Part shown: piece by piece, positions 19,527 to 29,630 of the stretch
How positions within the stretch are numbered: position 1 is the stretch's first letter
How the letters are laid out: each line of letters opens with the position of its first letter
NCBI RefSeq assembly: GCF_002234675.1
Contig: NC_019873.2
Coordinates: forward strand, 7,527,158-7,591,157
Direction of reading: 5' to 3'
Origin: Oryzias latipes
Lineage: Eukaryota > Chordata > Actinopteri > Beloniformes > Adrianichthyidae
DNA: 64,000 bases
Position numbers and translations under genes: made by a program
The notes under the pieces: generated by a model
Seen by the model: only the letters and a program-made list of their open reading frames with translations
What the model was told of the DNA's origin: nothing
Database searches by the model: none

Positions 19527-20765
19527 ATGATGGAGAAAGCAAGGGTTTTCCTGGGGTAGGACATAGCAGGAATTTGTGTACACAAAAAAGAAATCAGTAC
19601 AAGATTTTAATTTATTAATTCTATTCTTTCAGGTTTTCCCTTTTTGTTCTGCTGGTTGTTCCATCATGTGGTTTTCCTGCCAAAGGTGATCATTTCATTC
19701 TCTTTTGATGACACATCAACATAAATGGGATGTTGATCTTCTTCAGAACTTGTGCTCTTTCTGCTTTCAGGCTCCAAATCCACAGATCATGGCAGTGGTG
19801 ACCAAAAAGCAGCAACTAACTTTGCTTCCCACAGAGGAGCTCAGATGAGCCGCTCTGCTCCTGTGCATTACAGCTCTCATTCAAGCGGCGTCTCTCAGCC
19901 AGTTCCAGTGTTTGTGCAGAATCCTGGTGTCCCTCAGTTTGTTCCCATGGTTCCATCAGGCAGCAGCTTGAGCTCTGCTGTTGCAGGATACCCTGTGGCT
20001 GTTCAGACAGGATCTACTGTTCCTGTGTTTTCCGGTGTTCCTGCAGCAGGAGTCTCTGAGGCAGTTCAGGTCCCTGTGCAGGCTCCTGGTTTCTCCCAGT
20101 TTGTTCAGACGGGCCCAGCAATGGTTGGCTCTGCTTCCCCTGTGTTTGTGCTGCATGAAGGAGCTGGTTCCACACAGCCAGGACCTGCTCAAGCTGCTCT
20201 GCCAGGTGACTCCTCTAAAAAGCTGCTGTGAATGTTGTTCTCCATGAATCCTCCCCTTTCTGACAAGTGTCTTGTTTGTCCAGAAACCCAGTGGGCTGTT
20301 GCTCCTCCATCTTTCTCTGAGCAAGCAGCAGCTGATGCCCAGGCTGTGGGCTCCAGTGACTTCCTGCCACCAGTCCCTGCCCCTCCAGCTGGCCCTGTCC
20401 TCCAGTCCGGAGAGACTTCCAATATTGTGAAGGAAGCTGAACTTGGCAACTACCAGCAGCAGACGGAAGAGTTTGGTTACCCGGCTGAGGCGGCGCAGCC
20501 TGGAGCTGCTTTCACCAGCGTGCTTGTTCCAGGCCAAGGACTTGGTGGCTTCTGGGCTTCTCCTTATCCTGGCTTTGACTACAGGCTCCTGTATGGTCTG
20601 TACCCTCCTGGCACCTACACCACTTTCAGCCAGAACCATGAGAAGGGCAAAGACTACTACCAATCCATCCACTACTTGAAGGAGCATGTTTCTGAAGACC
20701 AAGGTCCTCAACAGCAGCAGCAGCTTCAGCAGAAGGTCTTCCATGGTCATCCTCAGAGATCTTGA
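19527..20765 (+). CDS. Multicopy secreted Pro/Gln-rich protein, copy B (4 exons; reference copy)
   Basis: Exons 19527-19555, 19633-19685, 19771-20205 and 20284-20765. The introns are 77, 85 and 78 bp, GT-AG, phases 2, 1 and 1. Coding length is 999 nt, 332 aa. Residues 1-24 form a signal peptide: tandem Met, Glu-Lys-Ala-Arg, then a hydrophobic core FSLFVLLVVP, then SCGF. Mature residues contain no cysteine. The middle (about 45-170) is rich in Val, Pro, Gln, Ser and Gly and holds two diverged repeats (GVSQPVPVFVQNPGVPQFV and GVSEAVQVPVQAPGFSQFV). The C-terminal third has GFDYRLLYGLYPPGTY, YYQSIHYLKEH and a five-Gln run. AATAAA lies at 20881-20886. It is convergent with copy C. I do not recognise the family; a structural extracellular or egg/skin coat role would be speculation. 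Confidence 0.85.
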
Positions 20766-22430
20766 GGCTCATTGGCCTGGTGGCATACTGGGTATATTCA
20801 AATATTAATAAGGCACATTGTTCCTTGTTGTCTAAAGTTTTTCATTACTTTTTCCAGGATTGATGCCTGAATTTGTACAAAATAAAGGATCAAAAGAATC
20901 TAACTGAAATTTTCTTAAATGAAAGGATTCAACAGTGGTTCAGGGAAGGGCCCAGCATCACTAACGCTGATATTGGAATAAAATATTGAAAGTAAAAAAA
21001 TTATACTACTCATTAGCCATGTTTTAAAGAAATGTATAAAAGCCTTAACTTGTTAGAAACTTCATTATCGAAGAGGATTAATGTTTAAATACTGTGGAAC
21101 TTTGGGGGGGGGGGGGGGGGGGGGACTTCTTACTAAAGCTGTAGGTCAGTAAACTAAAATTTGAGTCTTCAATCCTGCTCAGTTAGAAATGTTATTTCCC
21201 TGGGGGTCATTGAGCCCCCTTAAACTGATTTGACTTAAACTATCTTGATGGGCCTTTAGTGTAACTTAAGAAACTGTCATATTTTAAGAACTCTGACGAC
21301 AACTCCTAGGGATAAGTCTAAATTGACTTATGGAGGAATTAAAATGAACGGGCCACCAATGCATTCCCTTGTATACATGACAATCCATGTACGTTGGCTG
21401 ATCTGGCTAAGAACTAAAAAGCTGGGTAGCTAATTTGTTGCCCTGGTAATGTTGGGATGGTAAATTAGTCCACAAATAATGGGGACCAGCTTACTCAGCA
21501 CCAGCAGTCCCGCCCACCACCTGGAGGCAAATTTTGGAACTCCTGCCGCTCTGCAGAGACCGAAGTCTTTTTGGCTAAATTAAAACATTATGCTGTAAAT
21601 CAAGGGGCTTCCAAAAATTTGTAAGCAAAATCCAGATTACTTCAATTTAGTCTTTCCATCTGCTGTGGGGTGTTCAGTTGCTGCACTGTATGCACACTTC
21701 AACTTTAATCTTGGAAATTTCCAAGTGTCAAATGTACAACTTTGATTATCAAATTTTTGGCCCTAAACATCTGTTAATTTGCTTTTAAAGCTGATTTTTT
21801 TTTTTTCCCCCATTGCTTTGGCCAGACGGCGTAAAATTCTGTTAAAAACCACAAAAGTGAACACTTCACAGAGCAACAGCTCACATTTACTAAACAGTTG
21901 CTGAACTTGTGTGAACTTTAGTGTGATCTCTATAAAACCAGTAAAAAAAGGGCTCTCATTGAGCAAGTAACAGAAAAATAAGAGGCAAACTCATCTGCAA
22001 TGCTCAACTTAGATCTTACATTTTCATTCCATTTGTTAGTGATAAACGGCAAAAAAACTTTTATAACAGTCCATAGCAATTAAGCTAAAAACATTTAATG
22101 TCATTACTAGCAAATAAACAGGATCTGTCCTAACTTTAAAAATCAAGTTTTCTGTACATGGACCAAATATTTCTTGAATCAGTGCTCTCCGTTGAAGGCC
22201 TTTATAAAAACTTGGACTTAAAAAAGCAACAAATTGGCTGCTTGGAAGTTCCTTGACTCTGCCTTGAGGAAATTAACCGGAAGATTTCCTAGTGCTGTTT
22301 GAAGCATGTCAAGTCACATGACCAAAAAAAAGTGGATTATTGAAGGGTTTGGGTTTCTCATAACCTAAGCAATCCTACAGCAGTTGAACTTACACTTACC
22401 GGTATTTCAGATGTCAAGGGGAGAACATTC
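20766..22430. repeat. Downstream flank of copy B, inverted duplicate of A flank
   Basis: No coding sequence. It matches 47203-47885 (relic F flank) in direct orientation and 1698-2530 (A flank) in inverted orientation. It includes a poly(G) run at about 21103-21124, conserved in position in relic F (47570-47586). Homology to the A flank ends near 22430 (CAGATGTCAAG..GAGAACAT). Confidence 0.65.
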
Positions 22431-23600
22431 ACATCAAGGCAGCAGACGCCATGTTAGACCCTCAATTCTAAACAATCGCTTCTGGATACACGCAAGACCA
22501 CAGAATGCAGAGAGCTTGAAAATGGAAAGAAAAGCACCATAGGTACCGTTTCTAGAAGTCTAATATTTGGTGGTTCTACACATTTCAGGCAGAAGTAGCT
22601 GCACTAGCCAGAATACCCAACCAGGACAACTTCTGAAAGCTTTAGGATGGCCACATGTTAGCCATTTGCCACAGTGGAGGTCCACTGTTATCTGAGCTCT
22701 ACCATTTCAGGAGAGGACCCCCCCCCAAAGTAACGACCAACATAGACTGTAGTTTAACCAACATTTTTTATAAACTGGTAAGCCATGTCTGCCAGCAATC
22801 CTTTGTGCAGGATAGTTCCAAGATAGATTAGCAGACTTAAGGCCAACATTACAAGCACATTTAGACTTTTGCACAGGAATCCTCCATTTTTTAAGTGGGC
22901 ATTTTTTTTAACTTGTCCTGTCCGACAGCTGAGCAAGCAGATCAGAGCTTAGTGCCTCTTGTATTGGACAGATTTTGTTACAATTGGTTAATGGATCTTT
23001 GGACAGTGTATATTTGTACAAACCCCGTATTTGATGCCGAGCCTTATTTATAATATTTGTATGCCTTCCCTTTTTGGACCGGAAAGGAACTAGATAAAGA
23101 GTGGGATGTCAGAGATGGGGATAACAGGTTTGTGTGTGTGTGGGGGGAGGGTAGAGATAGTCCATATTAAAGTTAAAGTGTGTCAAGTAAATTACATAAA
23201 ATAGTCTACACACAACTTTACAGGTTGGAGGTATGATTATTTATCTCCCAAAGTTACTCCATAGGTACACACAATATTCGCATTACCGATAATCATGAAG
23301 GGTGTAGAAAAAAAAAAAAACCCATTTGTGATTAAGGAGGTGGGTTGAATGAGTGTGTGTCTCATGAGTACCTTGATCACACTGAATGCTCCAGCAAAGG
23401 CAGGAGGCCCAGCACCCAAACACCCCAGAGATTGGAGCAGACAGCGCAGCCGATCCAAGAACCTCAGACAAAGATCCAGGAGCAACCACCCTCCTTTGCA
23501 CCTGACCTGCACCACAGAAACAGGTCAGGACCCAGCAGCCCCCCGGCCAAGGACTTGGTACTGAGCATGCGTAGAGCCAGAGCCCGGCCTCACACCCAAT
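22431..23600. other. No gene recognised
   Basis: Intergenic sequence between convergent copies B and C. There is a (GT)n/G-rich patch near 23130-23150 and a 13-A run near 23310. The part from 23340 to 23620 is C/A-rich and has open frames on both strands because of composition. It may be an old repeat but was not identified. Confidence 0.5.
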
Positions 23601-23833
23601 GCCCCGACCGCTCGAGACCCATGCTTTATAGTGCCACTTACTTTCAAAAGGACCAAAACATTTCAATACCCTTTAGTCTGGAAGCGATTCCATGCTTTAG
23701 GCCGGTTTCAGAAATCCTCTACAGAAACAGGACAATACAAGTTTCCAGATCTGTTTTTATTAGGTCAACTAAACTTAAGCATCCAAGTTCTGAATGAGGC
23801 TAAATGTGCTCATGTCCACCATGTTGATGAGCC

Positions 23834-25081
23834 TCAAGATCTCTGGGGATGACCATAGAAGACCTTCTGCTGAAGCTGCTGCTGCTGCTGCTGTTGAGGA
23901 CCTTGGTCTTCAGAAACATGCTCCTTCAAGTAGTGGATGGATTGGTAGTAGTCTTTGCCCTTCTCATGGTTCTGGCTGAAGGTGGTGTAGGTGCCAGGAG
24001 GGTACAGACCATACAGGAGCCTGTAGTCAAAGCCAGGATAAGGAGAACCCCAAAAGCCACCAAGTCCTTGGCCTGGAACAAGCACGCTGGTGAAAGCAGC
24101 TCCAGGCTGCGCCGCCTCAGCCGGGTAACCAAACTCTTCCGTCTGCTGCTGGTAGTTGCCAAGTTCAGCTTCCTTCACAATATTGGAAGTCTCTCCGGAC
24201 TGGAGGACAGGGCCAGCTGGAGGGGCAGGGACTGGTGGCAGGAAGTCACTGGAGCCCACAGCCTGGGCATCAGCTGCTGCTTGCTCAGAGAAAGATGGAG
24301 GAGCAACAGCCCACTGGGTTTCTGGACAAACAAGACACTCGTCAGAAAGGGGAGGATTCATGGAGAACAACATTCACAGCAGCTTTTTAGAGGAGTCACC
24401 TGGCAGAGCAGCTTGAGCAGGTCCTGGCTGTGTGGAACCAGCTCCTTCATGCAGCACAAACACAGGGGAAGCAGAGCCAACCATTGCTGGGCCCGTCTGA
24501 ACAAACTGGGAGAAACCAGGAGCCTGCACAGGGACCTGAACTGCCTCAGAGACTCCTGCTGCAGGAACACCGGAAAACACAGGAACAGTAGATCCTGTCT
24601 GAACAGCCACAGGGTATCCTGCAACAGCGGAGCTCAAGCTGCTGCCTGATGGAACCATGGGAACAAACTGAGGGACACCAGGATTCTGCACAAACACTGG
24701 AACTGGCTGAGAGACGCCGCTTGAATGAGAGCTGTAATGCACAGGAGCAGAGCGGCTCATCTGAGCTCCTCTGTGGGAAGCAAAGTTAGTTGCTGCTTTT
24801 TGGTCCCCACTGCCATGATCTGTGGATTTGGAGCCTGAAAGCAGAAAGAGCACAAGTTCTGAAGAAGATCAACACAACCTCTATGTTGATGTGTCAGCAA
24901 AAGGAAATGAAAGATCACCTTTGGCTGGAAAACCACATGATGGAACAACCAGCAGAACAAAAAGGGAAAACCTGAAAAATATTAACACACGAAACATTAG
25001 AATATCCTTCTATCACATTAAAGCTGACCTGCTTTCAGAACATCCTTCCTACCCCAGGAAAACCCTTGCTGTCTCCATCAT
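23834..25081 (-). CDS. Multicopy secreted Pro/Gln-rich protein, copy C (4 exons)
   Basis: Exons on minus: 25081-25053, 24971-24919, 24834-24400 and 24321-23834 (29, 53, 435 and 488 nt). Splice borders and phases are the same as in copy B. The product is 334 aa. Exon 4 is 6 nt longer because the Gln run has seven residues. Other differences from B are FWGSPYPGF and KVFYGHPQRS. The signal peptide (second residue pair ME-TA) and the cysteine-free mature part are intact. The poly(A) signal AATAAA is on minus at about 23761-23756. It is convergent with B and divergent (head-to-head) from D. Its 3' flank matches that of copy A. All splice sites are intact, so it looks functional. Function unknown. 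Confidence 0.84.
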
Positions 25082-25197
25082 GAAGGCCACAGTACTGAAA
25101 GGTTCATAGGTGAAGGTTTATCAATGTTAGCAGAGACCAGTCCTGACCAATCAGAGCTTAATGGGTTAACAACAAACAGCTGCTGGACACAAACTCT
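25082..25197 (-). promoter_or_regulatory. Conserved proximal promoter of copy C
   Basis: Same arrangement as the other copies: a CCAAT box (within GACCAATCAGAGC, about 25146-25158) and TATA-like TTTATC on plus (about 25116-25121). Homology ends near 25197. Confidence 0.5.
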
Positions 25198-25971
25198 TTT
25201 TATTTGTCGTATTTTAAACACATATTTCCTCTTCTTCTTCATTCCCCATTTTTTAACTAGTAAATGCTTAAAAAATACGCTTGTTGACATCTAAAAAAAT
25301 TCCAAGGTTAGATGTCTACAAGTAAATGTGTAGTAGACTTTTCTTTGCAGATTTCTTTCAGAACATTATTGGTATATATATAATAAAGTAACAAAATAGA
25401 GTTTTCAGAGATGTCCTGCAGACAACTACAATATGTACATTAGGTATCTAATAGACATGTGACTACAGTGGGTCTTACTGCTTGTTTTCTGTTCATATGA
25501 TGAAGCAAAAGTTTGTTTCAAAGAAGCAAAGTTCGCAAGCAGTTTCATGTCTGCTTTTAGTGCAAGAATTATCCACCATTAAACTCTGATCATCATACGT
25601 GGATCAATAAACAACCAATTTCTTTCATGAATCAATAAAAGTTATTTTATGAACAAATATTTGCATTAAGCAATAAGGTATAAAAGACAGACATAAACCT
25701 ATGATCCAAGTATCTGTTATTCGGGTTACCAACTGCAGTTTATGCCGGTGCAATAACATTCAGGATATTTGACCAAAACTTCTTTTTTTAGGTGTTACTT
25801 TTAAATGTAAGCCCTGTAACCAATAAGAACTGAGTATTCACCCAAACCATGGGATGAGCAGATCTATATGGTTTGTTAGCGTCAAAGGCAGACTGGTAGA
25901 CCTTTTGCCTCCTGCTACATGTGTACAAATAGACACTGATTATTCTCTTGATTATTATAAAATCAAATCAG
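25198..25971. other. No gene recognised
   Basis: AT-rich intergenic sequence upstream of copy C. No ORF or repeat family could be supported. It ends at the L1 fragment's left target duplication (AAATCAG, 25965-25971). Confidence 0.5.
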
Positions 25972-26644
25972 CAGGTCTGGCTACCGCTACCACATCGACG
26001 GGGGTCTTGGTATGGGGACGGCACTCTCCCTCCTTTTACATTCCATCGTCCACCTCAGCAGAACATAAGGTTTCAGCTCACCTTTGCACAGTATGTGTGA
26101 CAGAATAAAATGCTTTACATGTGTTGGTTTGTATGCATATGTGTGTGTGAACTGTATTTGTGTTGAGTTCATGATGACATGTTTGTATTTGAAGATTTTT
26201 GGAGGCAAGAGGTATGTTTGTAACATTTGAGTGTGTGTGTGGACAGGCCCCGCCCCTTTTGACTAACATTTACAGCAGACAGAAATGATGGTAATCCTCC
26301 AGCATGTTGTTACTTAATGATTGTACCACCCACCACCACCTCTGTAGTCATCCTCCAGATTTCCTTAATTCCCCCTTTCCCCTGTCCTTCAGTGCCCTTA
26401 GTCCCTGTCTCCAATATCCCTTCCTTCTTCCCGCTTCTTTTTTTTGGCGTCCGGTCCAACAAAAAAAAAGGTACGATTGTAATGGCTACAAATAAAGTTT
26501 CCCCCAAGTTACAAAAGGGGTTTATACAAATACACACCTTGTGTGTCCGAAGATCCACAACCCCTTGAACTATGTCCAACACAAGAGGCCTTCGACTCTT
26601 ATCTGTAAGCTCAGCTGTTAGACAGGACAAGTAAAAAAATAAAT
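25972..26644 (+). mobile_element. L1/Tx1 LINE, 3'UTR-only insertion
   Basis: A severely 5'-truncated L1 containing only the distal 3'UTR: CACTCTCCCTC block, GTGTGTGTGGACAGGCCCCGCCCC, CCGGTCCAAC, ACAAAAGGGGTTTAT, GTCCAACACAAGAGGC. It ends in an A-rich tail (26632-26644). A 7-bp candidate target duplication AAATCAG is seen at 25965-25971 and 26645-26651. It corresponds to the last ~670 bp of the element at 54761-62675. Confidence 0.75.
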
Positions 26645-27104
26645 AAAATCAGTTTGAGAAACTTTGATTTAATTTTGATTTGATTTGATTTGAAATGGTT
26701 TATTTCAAGCAATCAAATAGAAGTAATACACAAGAGCAATATAATCATCAGTCATACATTCATACAGTAACTAATCAAACTTAGTATAATTAGACATAAT
26801 TAATAAAAATTGCTTGAAAGGGAGTGGAAAGAAGCGAACTTATATAATCCCACCCCGTTATACTATAACCATTTTATTACATGAATTATCAATATCCGGT
26901 TCCTAGGTTTTATCAGACAGAATTAAGAATCATAAGGTATCAATAAAGCACATGCCAAAGATGAATTACTTAAGTACTACGTCAAAATAACTATTTTAGA
27001 AATCAACATGGCAAATGCAGCATCTGAAATATATGCAAATTATGTTACTTTTAAAAGTCATTCATATGCTTTAAAACATAATACTATATCAGTAAAATAG
27101 ACAC

Positions 27105-27845
27105 GAAAAGGATTTCCTCTGCGGTAAAACCCGCTGAAGTCCTGATCCAGAATAGTTCAGATGTGCAGCTCAGCTTTCCTCTGACTCTGATATGAGCTAC
27201 ACTATACTAGGATCACTGAATACAATCAATACTTCTAGCTAAGGGGGTGGGGGCGGAAGGGGTTGAAATCGATCACTCTTTGGGCACAAAGCACAGAGAG
27301 TCATTTTGTCACATCTGCAGCGCTGATACCGTTGTCTGGATTGTTTTTTATTTCTCACAGACTTCACACGATTATTTGCAGCAGACGTTGTGAGTCACGC
27401 CGTAAATATGGTGACGTGCAACAAAACGGGCAATTCTCCTTCCAGGACAAGACCGAAGCTTGAGCCTCTGCAGACTAATGTGGTTTAGGCACAATTCTTT
27501 AATAAATCAAAATCAAAAGAGGCCCTAAATATCCCTCCTATCATCTTCCATAGCACACTCACACTTTGGGCTTTTTCCCTTCAGGGGTGGCCACAGCCAA
27601 TCAGCTTCCTCCGTCTAACCCTGTCTTCTGCATCCTCTCCTCTAACACCAGCGACCTTCATGTCTTCATTCGCTGCATCCAGAAACCTCCTCCTCTTTGG
27701 TCTTCCTCTAGCAGCTCAAGAAAAGATCAGATTTGTTAGCAAGAGTCCCAATTTGCTTCTTGAAAGCTCCCCTGTGTTCAAATGGACACAAGAAATGATT
27801 CTTCCTTCAAATGAATATAATTAAAAAAAGGTTTCCTTCCTTTTC

Positions 27846-27886
<41 letters not shown>
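27105..27886 (+). mobile_element. Poly(A)-tailed retro-insert with target duplication
   Basis: The second ORF1-only LINE copy lacks this segment, which marks its edges exactly. AAAATAGACAC occurs on both sides (27094-27104 and 27883-27893; the A's overlap the tail), and a ~40-nt poly(A) tail ends the insert. The plus-strand context AGT/AAAATAG corresponds to a TTTT/A nick on the other strand, as made by L1-type endonucleases. The body has no ORF. It includes a block (27570-27720) resembling a common teleost LINE-derived repeat. It is probably a retrocopy of a non-coding or 3'UTR transcript. Confidence 0.75.
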
Positions 27887-27888
<2 letters not shown>

Positions 27889-28447
27889 GACACAACACTG
27901 TTTCAGGAGTTATCATAGCAAAATTTCATCAAGTATCAAAAGTTAAAAACGTGCAAAGTTATGCTACATAAGGAAAGATTTTTGAATCATTTTATCAATT
28001 TTAGGAGCTAGTGAAGTAATATCATCAAAAGTCAATCAATTTAACAATTTTCAATAAGTGATTAATCATTTGTTTTACTTTTTTTAAATATTTTTTTGTA
28101 TTTTTTTTATTTTTTTATAATAAGGTAATGCTGTAAGGGAAAAAAATAAAAAGGGTCCATAACTGTCGATTGTCCAAGGTTGGTATTTCTTCTTTAACTG
28201 ATAACAGCCGATCTTCTGGGTTCAAAACAGTTAATAGTTCTCTTCCATGTTATGTCTGCAGACATTAGATTCAGGTCCATATCCTTCTTCAGCTGATATC
28301 AGCTGCGGTGAAAGTTGAGGTCAAGTTGTCTGCAGGTCAGAGCTCTGCTGTTATTCAGGTGACGTCAGACTTATGGAGAAAGTGATGATTCCAGGTGTCA
28401 TATTTCTTGAAATTATTTGGCTCTTTGATTTATTACTCCACGTTTAT

Positions 28448-29185
28448 TCAGACGACCGTGATCAAACACTTCTCAAAGTCCTTCATGGTGTTCACGACCA
28501 TAACCTTGGTGCGGTCCTCTGGACCGAGTGGTTTGACAAAGATCCTGCAGCCTTTAACCCAAGTGTTCTCAATCTGCTTACGCTTCCTGAGAAGCCGTGC
28601 ATGTTTTGAGATTTCAGCATTCCTCCTGGTCAGATGGTCGTTCAGATAAACAGCCGAACCTTTGAGATTTTTGCGTTGATTCATCAGAGCTAGCTTGTGT
28701 TTTTGATTCACAAACCTGATGAGGATCGCTGGTTTATCCGTCTCCTTTCTCCTGGGGAGCAGGTGGCAGGTCTCGATGGTATTGAGATCCAGGGAAATCC
28801 CTTTAGATGTGAGAAATGAATGTATTTGCTGTTCCAGCGACGCATCAATCTCCGTATTATTAGCACTGCTAGCTACGCTAGCGCTAGCATTAGCAGTGCT
28901 AGCTCCAGCTGAATTCAGCTTCGCTCGAGGCTTGATCGGTAATCCAGTGAGAATGACATTATTCATCCTTACTTGCTGTTCCACATCGTCCAGTCTTTTC
29001 TCCAGAATCTCGACCTGGTTTTCTCGCTGCTCGTTTTGAGCCCGAAATCTTCGGAACTCTTCCATCATCTCCCAGAGTGGCGTTAGTTTAGCCGACACTT
29101 GATCCATAAAACTTTTCAGCGTTTCTTGAATAATGTCAAGAGATTTTTTGAGCTCTTCATATTCCTGGGGTTTCTTCGGGGGCAT
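28448..29185 (-). CDS. L1-type ORF1 protein of HAL1-like element
   Basis: 245 aa starting at ATG 29185 (MPPKKPQEY). A coiled-coil N-terminus spans about residues 5-75 (heptads through ENQVEILEKRLDDVEQQ). The RNA-recognition-like core begins at MNNVILTGLP and is interrupted by an Ala/Ser-rich insert (about 95-112). It continues through LDLNTIETCHLLPRR and ILIRFVNQKHK, and the basic C-terminal domain follows (LTRRNAEISKHARLLRKRKQ). This is the layout of L1 ORF1 proteins, which coat element RNA as trimers. No ORF2 follows. The frame is uninterrupted, unlike its sister copy at 41 kb. Confidence 0.85.
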   Translation of the reverse strand: MPPKKPQEYEELKKSLDIIQETLKSFMDQVSAKLTPLWEMMEEFRRFRAQNEQRENQVEILEKRLDDVEQQVRMNNVILTGLPIKPRAKLNSAGASTANASASVASSANNTEIDASLEQQIHSFLTSKGISLDLNTIETCHLLPRRKETDKPAILIRFVNQKHKLALMNQRKNLKGSAVYLNDHLTRRNAEISKHARLLRKRKQIENTWVKGCRIFVKPLGPEDRTKVMVVNTMKDFEKCLITVV

Positions 29186-29281
29186 GGTCAGCTCTCTTTT
29201 TGGAGAAAATCAACTTCTTAAGTAATTTGAAGATAGTATCCGCAGAGAGCCGCGACCACGCGTCTTGCCTTAACCCCGGAA

Positions 29282-29630
29282 GCGGATGTCCTTTAAACTA
29301 CAATAATTACAGCACATATTTAGTTCTCTGGAAGGGAATTTTCCCTAGACAAAAAATAGCTTCTTGTCAGGGGAACTGAGGCTTGGGATGGGTGATAAAT
29401 TGGTGCTTATATCGGTATCGGCCGATATTGCATAATCTGATTTGATCAGTATCGGTCAAATATTAAAATATCTACAGATTTTGTTCTGATTGCTTTCAGA
29501 TACACTTTATTTTTTAAATGTAATCTTATTCCTAATAGATCCCTTGCACTGGGAAGCTTATGTTTACAGTCAAAGCCAGTAATTGTCTGTTTTCCAGGTA
29601 TATTTTATTTTTGATGGGATATTCAGTTTT
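29282..29630. other. Intergenic, hAT-like MITE scrap
   Basis: No gene. GGGATGGGTGATAAATT..TATCGGTATCGGCCGATATT (29397-29431) resembles widespread fish non-autonomous DNA transposon sequence, but only one end is visible. Confidence 0.4.

Larger units (their letters stand above)
26652..29281 (-). mobile_element. ORF1-only (HAL1-like) non-LTR retrotransposon, copy 1
   Basis: Read on minus: a ~95-bp 5' leader, an L1-type ORF1 (29185-28448), then an AT-rich 3' region that runs directly to a tail of (AAATC)n repeats (26657-26685) without any reverse transcriptase or endonuclease sequence. The same structure and sequence recur at 40056-41867 with a different, poly(A)-type tail and different neighbours. 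This therefore looks like a family propagated without ORF2, not a chance deletion. A 782-bp foreign insert at 27105-27886 interrupts this copy. The comparison with mammalian HAL1 is by structure only. Confidence 0.7.

Noticed and set aside
23345..23797. 150-codon open frame downstream of copy C
   Set aside because: Frames are open on both strands in C/A-rich sequence and the frame runs into the 3' flank of the duplicated gene. No motif or splice evidence.
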